Shown one piece after another: positions 37,695 to 48,100 of a stretch of DNA of 64,000 nt. The stretch is taken from contig NW_026089674.1 in the NCBI RefSeq assembly GCF_024586455.1, forward strand, positions 1 through 64,000, written 5' to 3'. The notes beneath the pieces were generated by a model, which was not told the DNA's origin, searched no databases, and saw nothing but the letters and a program-made list of their open reading frames with translations. Position 1 is the first letter of the stretch. Each line of letters starts with the position of its first letter. Source of the stretch: Bactrocera neohumeralis. Its lineage: Eukaryota; Arthropoda; Insecta; Diptera; Tephritidae. A program made the translations under genes and the position numbers.

Positions 37695-38342
37695 GGATTA
37701 TTTAAACTGTGCATCAAGCTTTCGCAAACTATTAGCAAAAAAAAAAAATAAATAAATCATAATAACTTTTCGTAATTGCCTGTGCATTATTTCGTTGTTC
37801 GGTTGGTGGTGAAGTGAATAAGTGAATAAGAAATCTAAAAATCTAAAAACAAGAGGAACAAAATACGTTTTAATAAGTGAAAATAAATTCGGAATATACA
37901 TATTATACATACATACAATACGTTCAGTTACCAAAGATTCAAAAACAAAAAAAAAAAAAAACAAAAAAAAACGCAAAGTAACACATACCAAACATACTTA
38001 CCCATCAGTCGAAAGAGAATAGTGCTAGAAAAGTGCTAGAAAAGTGCGTGAGCAACGACAGTATTCGATAATTTGATTAAACGGATAACTACAGTGGAGT
38101 GCGGAAATAAAGTCAGGCTTAAAAAATACATTTATTTTGCTAGAAAGTGCCAAATAACCAATCCAATAAAACCGCTAAATTGCTGTTCGGTGAAATTGTA
38201 ATTTCTGTAAAAAAAAAAAAATATATATATATCTATACCGCTAAGTGCTGCTGTGCTGTTATACAAAAAAAAAAAAAAACAAAAAAGTGCCGCTAGTGCC
38301 GTTGACTCAAAAAAAAAAAAAAAAAATTTGAAGTCCAACACC

Positions 38343-38381
<39 letters not shown>

Positions 38382-39260
38382 GTATACTAATTTCGCAAGG
38401 GTCTGCGTCAACATCGTCATCATCGCTGCTGCTGCGTCAACGCTAACCGTCGCTCCGCTGCTACGTCAACTTTATATCGACGGTACATCCACTGCTGCTG
38501 ACACTTCGTGGGAATGAGCTGCAATTGCATCGTTTGCAAAAGGGAAGTGAACGCAGGCAAACCGCCGACGCATTCACAACAGGTAACGAGTGCGAATCAC
38601 TGAAAGTAGTGCGAATCAAAGAAAAAGACAAGTACGAAAATTAAACAAAACAAAGAGCAAGTGCACACTTTCAGTTTTTGGCTCTCCCTCTTTTCACATT
38701 TTTTCACATACGTATATTTTCTTATTGCATGGATTTATATTTTAATATTCGCATACGTATATATACATACACATGTACATAAGCATTTATGCATCTATGC
38801 ATCTATGCATCTACATAAGTGAAAGAGGGATCGTGGGATTTGCGGTAGCGTTCTTAATTGAACATTAAAGTGCGACATTTTATATCTTGCAAAAAAAAAA
38901 AAAAAAAAAAAAAAATTTTTTTAAATTTTAAACGAAATAAAGTTTTACGGTTCTTTGGAAAATTTTCTCGCTTAAAAAAAAAAAAAACATTTTCCAGAAC
39001 GTTCAATTGTGCTATTGCTTATTTTGCATACTTCATAGGTTCGGCTTTCGTATACTTGGGAATCGATATCATTTTTTTTTCTCGTTCTCGTAACCGATTC
39101 CAAATATATTTGTTGCCAACCTTTATTGCTATTGGTCTGGCTTTCGTGTATTTGGGAATCGCTATACATATATTTTTCGTTTTCGTTATCGATCCTTAAT
39201 AGTATATCTGTTGCCAACCTGTATAGTTTTGGTTCCGGAAATTTAATTTAAATAAGCAAA
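37695..39260 (+). other. BEL element 2 leader, 1.57 kb with many A tracts
   Basis: An unusually long leader before the gag ATG. It holds at least eight A tracts of about 12 to 34 nt (near 37738, 37950, 38209, 38265, 38310, 38346, 38890 and 38974), TA microsatellite and gcatctat repeats near 38785, a GC-richer word block (gctgctgcgtcaac) near 38430, and an imperfect 96-bp direct repeat at 39038-39230. Short open frames inside it have no family resemblance. A-rich leaders can support internal initiation, but nothing here proves that. Confidence 0.7.
39038..39230 (+). repeat. Imperfect direct repeat (about 96 bp x2) ahead of gag
   Basis: Copies at 39038-39133 and 39134-39230 share ggctttcgt, ttgggaatcg, cgattc/cgatcc and tgttgccaacct in the same order. 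The second copy ends about 30 bp before the gag start. Confidence 0.75.
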
Positions 39261-42200
39261 ATGAGCAAGCCAAAGCCAACTATCGCCAACATCTCTCCAA
39301 GTAAGGAGTTGATCGACTTAAAGTCATTAAAGCGTCAAAGGACGGTGGCGAAAAGTAGCATTTTACGCATAAAAACGGGTCTTCTAGAAAAGACTATGTC
39401 ATTAGATCCAATCGAATTGGAATGTCGTCTTGATATACTAAACTCGCATAGTGAGAAATTGATGAAATGTCAATCTAAAATTGAAGAGATTGATGAAGAC
39501 GACATGGCCCGAGGGGAGTTAGAGGACATAATTGTAGAGACAAAATCCATAATTAAAACAATTTTGGCCAAAAATAGAACATCTATTGCTGAAACTTCAT
39601 TCGTAACATCTCACAGCTCAAGGCTCCCAAAAATGAATTTGCCGAAATTCAAGGGAGAATATTCGGAATTTAAAAATTTCATGAGTTTGTTTGAGAGTTT
39701 GGTTCACAATGATCCAAACATCCCAGATATTGAAAAATTTAACCATCTGGTTAATTGTCTATCTGGGGAGGCTCTGGGCACGGTAAAGGCGTTTCAAATG
39801 TCGGATGAAAATTATCCGAAGGCGTTGGCAAGTCTCAAAAAGGTTTACGACAATAAATGTTTGATTTTTTTTAATACGATTTCAAAACTTTTTGAGCTGC
39901 CAACTATCCCTAAGCCTTCAGCCACTTCATTGCGCGCGATGATTGATGAAGTGTCGGCTGTATATGACTCATTGCTATCGCTGGGCGATGAGAAACAAAT
40001 CACAAATGCGATAATTATTCACATAGTCATGACAAAAGTTGACTCTGCCACCCGATCAAAGTGGGAAGAACAGCTGGATTACGACAAGTTACCATTGTGG
40101 AAGGATTGTGAAGCCACCTTAAATAGACGGTACCAGCACCTATCAGCTGAAGGCGCATCATCTTCGAGGACGAGACCCATAGCAGCAGCCAGCGCGAACC
40201 ACGTGAAGCAGCCTCACATGAATGGAACTAAATCCGCTTTAGTTGCAGCGAATGCAAAGCAGCCAACATGCCAGCAGTGTAAATCGAAGGACCACTACTT
40301 AACAGCTTGCCCCTCTTTTAAAACTCTCTCTGTTCAACAGAGATTTGAGTTTGTCAAATCAGTGCCCTTATGCATAAATTGTTTGCGTAAGGGACATACG
40401 GTATCCAAATGCAGAGCGGATCGATGTCGCGTGTGTAATCGGTCCCACCACACCTTACTGCACCAGTATCCTGTATCCTTCGCTGCTGAGCCTCATCCGC
40501 AACCAACAACAACTACACACGCAATGCATACAATAAGTGTGCCTGATCGGGTAATGTTGGCAACAGCAGTTATTCTGGTGAGATCAAGCTGTGGAGAGTA
40601 CCTGCCCGCAAGAGCCTTGCTGGACTCGGGAAGTCAAGTCAACTTTATAACGGAGGATTTGGCCCAAAAACTGCGGATTCGACGCCAAAACAGGACTTTA
40701 AATATTATCGGGATTGGTAATTCAAGTACAAAAGTTGGGGCCAAATTAAGCGCATTTGTGAAATCGCGCGTAAATAATTATGAATTTTCGGCGGAATTCT
40801 GGATTATGCGATGTATTTCGGCTAATCATCCAGACCATACCATTAATATTAATGGTTGGAAAATTCCGCACAATATTAAATTGGCGGATCCAGAATTCCA
40901 AAAATCTCAAAAGATCGATATGTTATTAGGGGCGGAAACCTTTTTCGATTTATTAGCGGTTGGTCAAATTAAAAGTGGCCCTAATCAACCAACGCTACAG
41001 AAAACTCTTTTGGGATGGATTGTTTCTGGTAAATATGTCAGCAGTCTTAGTCCTCCTCCCGAAGTAAATAGCACATTATGCCAAACTGAAGAAGACTTAA
41101 CGTCAATAGATTCAGTAGTCCAAAAATTCTGGGCTCTGGAGGAACTTCCTTCAGAAACAATTGGCAACAAATTCACACCTGAACAAAATGAATGTGAACA
41201 ATTTTTCGTCAAAACAACTGAAGTATTACCTTCAGGAAGGCTTCAAGTCAGAATGCCCTTTAAAGCTGACCGTAAGTTACTCGGTCACTCCTATGAAATC
41301 GCAGTTCGGCGGTTTCAGGCCCTGGAGAGGAAAACATTGAAAGATCCAGAACTTCGTAAAATGTATCTGGACTTCATGAATGAGTATAAAGCGCTGGGTC
41401 ACATGAGCCCAACAAATAATAAGATCCCGAGTGAACCACACTATTTCATTCCGCATCAGTGTGTTTTGAGGCCTGAAAGCACAACAACAAAATTACGAGT
41501 TGTCTTTGATGCGTCGAGTCGTACTTCTTCTCAAATTTCATTAAATGAGCTTTTGATGGTAGGTCCAACCATCCAAGAAGAATTATATTCAACTCTTCTT
41601 CGTTTTCGCTTACATAAGTATGCACTAACAGCGGACATTACTAAAATGTACCGTCAAATAATCATGCATGAAGAAGACAGAAATTGTCAGCTTATTGTGT
41701 GGAGAGAGCATCCTTCTGAGCAAATTCAAATTTTTCGTCTTAACACCGTAACATACGGCACTGCGCCTGCTCCATTTCTCGCAACACGGTGTTTACAAAT
41801 GCTCAGTGATGCTAATGCAACTAAATACCCACTCGGTTCATTGGCCATTAAAAGAGACTTTTATGTTGATGACTTATTAACAGGATCTGAAAATTTTGAG
41901 TCTCTAGATCTTATAAGAAGTGAAGTAATTAAAATATTAAACTCGGCCGGATTCACCTTAACAAAGTGGTTTTCGAACCACCCTAAATTTTTCGACAGTA
42001 ATTATACTGAAAAGTCATTAAGCTTCAATGACAAAAACTCAACTAAAACACTAGGAATCCATTGGTTGCCGAAAGAGGATTTGTTTCGGTTTGTTTTGGA
42101 TGCCAATTTTCATGATCTGCGAGCTACTAAACGAAACATACTATCAGTCTCTGCTCGCCTTTTCGATCCTCTTGGATTATTAGCCCCACTAGTTACCAAA

Positions 42201-43535
42201 GCAAAAATCTTATTGCAAGAGCTTTGGATCCAAAAACTAGATTGGGATGAGTCGATTCCATTGCGTCTTGATACTAGCTGGCAGAATTTTAAAGCCAACC
42301 TACTGCAGCTGTCATCAATTAGCATTCCTCGATACGTAAATCTAGAGTCGAGTGCTATCTGCCAAATACATGGCTTCTCCGACGCTTCAATAAGAGCGTA
42401 CGGATGCTGCATATACATACGAAGCCAATCTGCTAGTGGTATTAAATGCATGCTGCTTACTGCAAAATCTAGAGTGGCTCCGCTGAAGACCAAGTCTCTT
42501 CCGCGTCTCGAGCTCTCGGCAGCACATCTTCTTGCCAAATTATGGTCACGAATTGCGCCAATGTTGAATCGACAATTTGAAAAAATTATATTTTGGACAG
42601 ACTCTGAAATCGTATTGCATTGGGTAAAAACGCATCCATCGTCATTACAAACCTTTGTTGCAAATAGAGTGTCTGAAATCCAAGAATGGACTGACAATAT
42701 AAATTGGCGACATGTGCCAACAAAACAAAATCCTGCGGATCAAGTGTCTCGGGGTTGCAACGTGGATGAATTGAATAATTCAATATGGTTTGGCGGTCCA
42801 CAGTTCCTCCTAGAAGACCCCGCTTTATGGCCAATTAACACTCACTTCCAGCTTTCCCCAGACGATGAAGCATTAGAGAAGAAGAAAAATACTTTCACAC
42901 TAGCCATAAATGTGAAAGAGAATTCACTATTGAACCTTATCGAAAAATTCTCTTCTCATCAAAAATTGCTTCGTGTGGTTGCCTATCTATTACGGTGGAT
43001 TAGACGACCAAAAATACCTACGGAGGGAAGGCACCTGACATCTGACGAATTACACTTGAGTTTTTTAAAAATTGTTCAGGTGATTCAACATTCGGAATTT
43101 GCGAATGAAATCCAAAAACTCACGAAAGGCACCACGCTACCCGCAAACTTGCAAAAACTGAATCCGTTTTTGCATGAGTACTCGGAAATGTCGCTTTCAT
43201 ACAAATTAATCCGAGTAGGAGGTCGCCTTTTAAATGCACCTCTCCCATACGATGCCAAATTCCCATTATTACTAAATAAGAATTCGCACTTCGTTATCAG
43301 TTATTTACGGTTCCTGCACTTTCGAAATCACCACGCAGGGGCAAAGGCGTTGGTTGCGCTTCTTCGAGAACGCATATGGGTGATTAATGCAAGAGAGGCA
43401 TGCAGTAGAACCGTAAGAAACTGTACACACTGCTTTCATTATAAGCCGAAGTTGCAAGCCCAAATAATGGGAAACTTGCCAGTTGAAAGACTTCGAGACT
43501 TCGAGCGCTACGACCCTTTCTTATATGTGGCGTAG
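39261..43535 (+). CDS. gag-pol: BEL element 2 gag-pol polyprotein up to mid-integrase
   Basis: Starts at ATG 39261 (MSKPKPTIAN), the first ATG of a long frame. Approximate residues: gag domain 130-300; zinc knuckles CQQCKSKDHYLTAC (337), CINCLRKGHTVSKC (371) and CRVCNRSHHTLLH; protease LLDSGSQVNF (453); RT with LTADITKMYRQ and YVDD (868); RNase H with FSDASIRAYG (1038) and FWTDSEIVLHW (1111); integrase zinc site HFRNHHAG (1353) to CTHC. It stops at TAG 43533 because the frame breaks just before the first catalytic Asp of integrase. All upstream domains are intact, so gag, protease, RT and RNase H are probably made. The remainder of integrase follows one frame back. Confidence 0.95.
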   Translation: MSKPKPTIANISPSKELIDLKSLKRQRTVAKSSILRIKTGLLEKTMSLDPIELECRLDILNSHSEKLMKCQSKIEEIDEDDMARGELEDIIVETKSIIKTILAKNRTSIAETSFVTSHSSRLPKMNLPKFKGEYSEFKNFMSLFESLVHNDPNIPDIEKFNHLVNCLSGEALGTVKAFQMSDENYPKALASLKKVYDNKCLIFFNTISKLFELPTIPKPSATSLRAMIDEVSAVYDSLLSLGDEKQITNAIIIHIVMTKVDSATRSKWEEQLDYDKLPLWKDCEATLNRRYQHLSAEGASSSRTRPIAAASANHVKQPHMNGTKSALVAANAKQPTCQQCKSKDHYLTACPSFKTLSVQQRFEFVKSVPLCINCLRKGHTVSKCRADRCRVCNRSHHTLLHQYPVSFAAEPHPQPTTTTHAMHTISVPDRVMLATAVILVRSSCGEYLPARALLDSGSQVNFITEDLAQKLRIRRQNRTLNIIGIGNSSTKVGAKLSAFVKSRVNNYEFSAEFWIMRCISANHPDHTININGWKIPHNIKLADPEFQKSQKIDMLLGAETFFDLLAVGQIKSGPNQPTLQKTLLGWIVSGKYVSSLSPPPEVNSTLCQTEEDLTSIDSVVQKFWALEELPSETIGNKFTPEQNECEQFFVKTTEVLPSGRLQVRMPFKADRKLLGHSYEIAVRRFQALERKTLKDPELRKMYLDFMNEYKALGHMSPTNNKIPSEPHYFIPHQCVLRPESTTTKLRVVFDASSRTSSQISLNELLMVGPTIQEELYSTLLRFRLHKYALTADITKMYRQIIMHEEDRNCQLIVWREHPSEQIQIFRLNTVTYGTAPAPFLATRCLQMLSDANATKYPLGSLAIKRDFYVDDLLTGSENFESLDLIRSEVIKILNSAGFTLTKWFSNHPKFFDSNYTEKSLSFNDKNSTKTLGIHWLPKEDLFRFVLDANFHDLRATKRNILSVSARLFDPLGLLAPLVTKAKILLQELWIQKLDWDESIPLRLDTSWQNFKANLLQLSSISIPRYVNLESSAICQIHGFSDASIRAYGCCIYIRSQSASGIKCMLLTAKSRVAPLKTKSLPRLELSAAHLLAKLWSRIAPMLNRQFEKIIFWTDSEIVLHWVKTHPSSLQTFVANRVSEIQEWTDNINWRHVPTKQNPADQVSRGCNVDELNNSIWFGGPQFLLEDPALWPINTHFQLSPDDEALEKKKNTFTLAINVKENSLLNLIEKFSSHQKLLRVVAYLLRWIRRPKIPTEGRHLTSDELHLSFLKIVQVIQHSEFANEIQKLTKGTTLPANLQKLNPFLHEYSEMSLSYKLIRVGGRLLNAPLPYDAKFPLLLNKNSHFVISYLRFLHFRNHHAGAKALVALLRERIWVINAREACSRTVRNCTHCFHYKPKLQAQIMGNLPVERLRDFERYDPFLYVA

Positions 43536-44434
43536 ATTTTTGTGGTCCAATTTATACTACATTGAAAATACGCGGTCGATCACCCGTAAAAACCTATATC
43601 GCTGTTTTCGTTTGTTTCACGTCTAAAGCAGTACACTTAGAATTAGTTTCTGACTTATCAACTAATTCCTTTATTCTCGCCCTAAAAAGGTTCATTGGTC
43701 GCCGAGGGATGCCACAGACGATACACAGCGACAACGCAACCAACTTCGTCGGCGCCGATCGCAAGTTGCGCGAACTCAAAGAGGCGTTTCTGTCCCAGTC
43801 TCCGGAAGTAATGGAATTCGCCGCCGAAGAAGGGTTCAAATTCGCCTTTATACCACCGAGGGCGCCGCACTTCGGCGGGTTATGGGAGGCGGCAGTGAAG
43901 TCCGCCAAACACCTCGCCGTACGCGCAATGGGCAACGTGCTGCTCACCGCCGAAGAGTTAGCAACACTGCTGGCCGAAGTGGAGGCCATCCTCAACTCGC
44001 GGCCCCTCGCACCGTTGAGCCAGGATCCCAACGACGGCGAAGCATTGACTCCAGCACACCTACTAATAGGGTGCTCCCTCCGAGCCTTACCACCGGCACA
44101 AGTGTCAACGGACCCAATTCGCTATTGCGAGAGATGGCAACTTGTTTGCTGTCTCAAGCAACAGTTTTGGCGACAGTGGTCCAAAACGTACATTACCAGT
44201 CTTCAGGAGCGCAACAAATGGCTGCACCCGAAACGCAACCTGCAGCCCGGCGATCTCGTCCTCGTCCACGAAGACAACACGCCACCGCAGCAGTGGGCAC
44301 TAGGACGAATCGCCGCAACCGTAGAAGGACGAGACGGAAAGGTGCGAGTGGCAGACGTAGTAACCAAGGCAGGCACCATTAAGCGCCCTATTCACAAGCT
44401 AGCCCTGCTGCCTATCGAAGTTGAAGGATCATAA
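43514..44434 (+). pseudogene. pol: BEL element 2 integrase core and C-terminus (shifted frame)
   Basis: Carries all three acidic residues: GVDFCGP (first D), HSDNATNF (second D) and FGGLWEAA (E), then LTPAHLLIG and a basic C-terminal domain ending at 44434, 18 nt before the 3' LTR. It is reached from the main frame by a -1 shift at 43514-43520. From about 43690 onward base composition rises from roughly 35-40% to 53-67% GC (hand counts on sample lines), producing long spurious frames on both strands. Either a one-base deletion killed the gene, or the junction is a real frameshift or a base-call error. Confidence 0.88.
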
Positions 44435-44452
44435 TCCTGTCAAGGTGGCCGG

Positions 44453-45133
44453 TGTTGCGTCAAGCGACTTTATCCGTCTAAAAATAATGGTTTAAAAAGA
44501 AATTTGTAAAATTAATTAAAGAATCTATGAATACTATTAAATGTTGTTTTATATCATGTAAATACTTACCATTTTTATATCATGTAAATACTTACCATTT
44601 TTATATCATGTAAATACTTACCATTTTTATATTAACAAAAAAGAAAACATCTATTACAAATGTATTAGAAGGCTCTATTACCGTGGATTATAAGATTGCT
44701 GAATTATATCTACCTATACTTACCCCTCTCTTATATGTATATACTTACCACTAGATTATGCCGTTAGGCTAATTTTTAAGCTAAGCCATGAAATCTGTTT
44801 TAATAAAGAATTCACTCGTATAATAACCAGAATCGAGAACGGTCGTCTTTTTTCTATCGGCATTTTTTTAAAATCGCATAGGCACAGGCAATTTCGCACG
44901 TTTATAACGAATCGCGCATCCCAATTAATTTAAAGATTATATTCTCAAACCGATTTTTTGGTACATACACATTAAGCAATAGATATCAAGTTGCGTAAAA
45001 ATATGAACTTTGCATATTTATGCTAACTCGCCGTTTTGATGTTATTGGAGTTGTCATAGAGTTGTCCTATAGCCATAGCGACAATGTATTTGGAACAATT
45101 TTGCAATCTTAGATTAAGCTTGAGAAATTTTCA
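44453..45133 (+). repeat. 3' LTR of BEL element 2, split by a satellite monomer
   Basis: 44453-44949 equals the 5' LTR over 497 bp by eye. After ctcaaa a 167-bp satellite segment intervenes (44950-45116), and the LTR end agcttgagaaattttca completes it at 45117-45133, followed by the GATGT duplication. The distal piece has one T fewer than the 5' LTR. Confidence 0.92.
44950..45116 (+). repeat. Single satellite monomer inserted in the LTR
   Basis: Runs from ccgattttttggtac to cttagatta in the array's own orientation. It differs from the monomer at 45400-45567 by only about three positions (caatagat for caatcgat, tttgcat for tttacat, one G indel). Junctions share aa on the left and aag on the right with the LTR. 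Confidence 0.88.
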
Positions 45134-45138
45134 GATGT
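45134..45138 (+). repeat. Right target-site duplication of BEL element 2
   Basis: GATGT, the partner of 37145-37149, starting the resumed satellite monomer. Confidence 0.88.
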
Positions 45139-48100
45139 TATTGGAGTTGTCATAGAGTTGTCCTATAGCAATAGCGACAGTGTATTTGGAACAAGTTAAC
45201 AATCCGAAATTAAGGTGTAGAATTGATTTTTTGATACATACACATTAAGCAATCGATATCAAGTTGCGTAAAAATATGAACTTTACATATTTATGCTAAC
45301 TAGCCGTTTTGATGTTATTGGAGCTTTCATAGAGTTGTCGTATAGCCATAGCGACAATGTATTTGGAACAATTTCACAATCTTATATTAAGGTGTAGAAC
45401 CGATTTTTTGGTACATACACATTAAGCAATCGATATCAAGTTGCGTAAAAATATGAACTTTACATATTTATGCTAACTCGCCGTTTTGATGGTTATTGGA
45501 GTTGTCATAGAGTTGTCCTATAGCCATAGCGACAATGTATTTGGAACAATTTTGCAATCTTAGATTAAGGTGTAGAATTGATTTTTTGGTACATACACAA
45601 TATGCAATCGATATCAGGTTGCGTAAAAATATGAACTTTACATATTTATGCTAATTAGCCGTTTTGATGTCATTGGAGTTGTCATAGAGTTGTCGTAAAG
45701 CCATAACGACAGTGTATTTGGAGCAATTTCACAATCTTATATTAAGGTGTAGAACCGATTTTTTGGTACATACACATTAAGCAATCGATATCAAGTTGCG
45801 TAAAAATATGAACTTTACATATTTATGCTAACTAGCCGTTTTGATGTCATTGGAGTTGTCATAGAGTTGCCGTATAGCCATAGCGACAGTGTATTTGGAG
45901 CAATTTCACAATCTTATATTAAGGTGTAGAATTGATTTTTTGATACATACATATTATGCAATCGATATCAAGATGCGTAAAAATATAAACTTTACATATT
46001 TATGCTAATTCGCCGTTTTGATGTTATTGGAGTTGTCATAGAGTTGTCGTATAGCCATAGCGACAGTGTATTTGGAGCAATTTCACAATCTTATATTAAG
46101 GTGTAGAACCGATTTTTTGGTACATACACATTAAGCAATCGATATCAAGTTGCGTAAAAATATGAACTTTACATATTTATGCTAACTAGCCGTTTTGATG
46201 TTATTGGAGCTTTTATAGAGTTGTCCTATAGCAATAGCGACAAGGTATTTGGAACAATTTTTCAATCTTAAATTAAGGTGTAGAATTAATTTTTTGGTAC
46301 ATACACATTATGCAATCGATATCAAGTTGCGTAAAAATATTAACTTTACATATTTATGCTAATTCGCCGTTTTGATGTTATTGTCATAGAGTTGTCGTAT
46401 AGCCATAGCGACAGTGTCTTTGGAGCAATTTCACAATCTTATATTAAGGTGTAGAATTGATTTTTTGGTACATACACATTATGCAATCGATATCAAGTTG
46501 CGTAAAAATATGAACTTTACATATTTATGCTAACTAGCCGTTTTGATGTTATTGGAGTTGTCATAGAGTTGTCCTATAGCCATAGCGACAATGTATTTGG
46601 AACAATTTTGCAATATTAGATTAAGGTGTAGAATTGATTTTTTGGTACATACACATTATGCAATCGATATCAAGTTGCGTAAAAATATGAACTTTACATA
46701 TCTATGCTAACTAGCCGTTTTGATGTTATTGGAGTTGTCATAGAGGTGTCCTATAGCAATAGCTACAGTGTATTTGGAACAATTTTACAATCTTAAATTA
46801 AGATGTAAAATTGATTTTTTGGTACATATATATTATGCAATCGATATCAAGTTGCGTAAAAATATGAACTTTACATATTTATGCTAACTCGCCGTTTTGA
46901 TGTTGTTGGAGTTGTCGTATAGCCATAGCGACAGTGTATTTGGAACAATTTCACAATCTTATATTAAGGTGTAGAATCGATTTTTTGATACATACACAAT
47001 ATGCAATCGATATCAGGTAGCGTAAAAATATGAACTTCACATATTTTTGCTAATTAATCGTTTTGATGTTATTGTAGTTGTCATAGAGTTGTTCTATAGC
47101 AATAGCGACAGTGTATTTGGAACAATTTTACAATCTTAAATTAAGATGTAAAATTGATTTTTTGGTACATACGTATTATGCAATCGATATCAAGATACGT
47201 AAAAATATGAACTTTACATATTTATGCAAATTTGCCGTTTTGATGTTATTGGAGTTGTCATAGAGTTGTTCTATAGCAATAGCGACAGTGCATTTGGAAC
47301 AATTTTACAATCTTAAATTAAGATGAAAAATTGATTTTTTGGTACATACATATTATGCAATCGATATCAAGATGCGTAAAAATATGAACTTTACATATTT
47401 ATGCAAATTAGCCGTTTTGATTTTATTGGAGTTGTCATAGAGTTGTTCTATTGCAATAGCGACAGTGTATTTGGAACAACTTCGCAATCTTAAATTAAAG
47501 TGTAAAATTGATTTTTTGGTACATATATATTATGCAATCGATATCAAGTTGCGTAAAAATATGAACTTTACATATTTATGCTAACTCGCCGTTTTGATGT
47601 GCCGTTTTGATGTGATGTGATGCGACAGTGTATTTGGAGCAATTTCACAATCCTATATTAAGGTGTAGAATCGATTTTTTGATACATACACAATATGCAA
47701 TCGATATCAGGTAGCGTAAAAATATGAACTTCACATATTTATGCTAATTAATTTTTGAAGTTATGGTAGTTGTCATAGAGTTGTTCTATAGCAATAGCGA
47801 CAGTGTATTTGGAACAATTTTACAATCTTAAATTAAGATGTAAAATTGATTTTTTGGTACATACATATTATGCAATCGATATCAAGATGCATAAAAATAT
47901 GAACTTTACATATTTATGCAAATTAGCCGTTTTGATGTTATTGGAGTTGTCATAGAGTTGTTCTATAGCAATAGCGACAGTGTATTTGGAACAACTTTGC
48001 AATCTTAAATTAAGATGTAAAATTGATTTTTTGGTACATACATATTATGCAATCGATGTCAAGATACGTAAAAATATGAACTTTACATATTTATGCTAAG

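Larger units (their letters stand above)
37150..45133 (+). mobile_element. BEL/Pao LTR retrotransposon 2, very young, satellite monomer in its 3' LTR
   Basis: Full-length element with LTRs, a lysine-type primer site, a long A-rich leader, gag-pol and 5-bp target duplication GATGT. Over the comparable 497 bp I see no LTR difference, which implies very recent insertion. Two things depart from an intact element: a one-base frame break in integrase near 43514-43520, and a 167-bp satellite monomer inside the 3' LTR. No envelope gene. The last ~740 bp of pol are GC-rich compared with the rest. Confidence 0.94.

Noticed and set aside
37698..38341. Short frames in the BEL element 2 leader
   Set aside because: They consist of Phe- or Lys-rich runs from A tracts and have no domain.
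43594..44382. Long frames on the minus strand and in the third plus frame over BEL element 2 integrase
   Set aside because: They are shadows caused by the GC-rich segment; the integrase frame holds all conserved residues.
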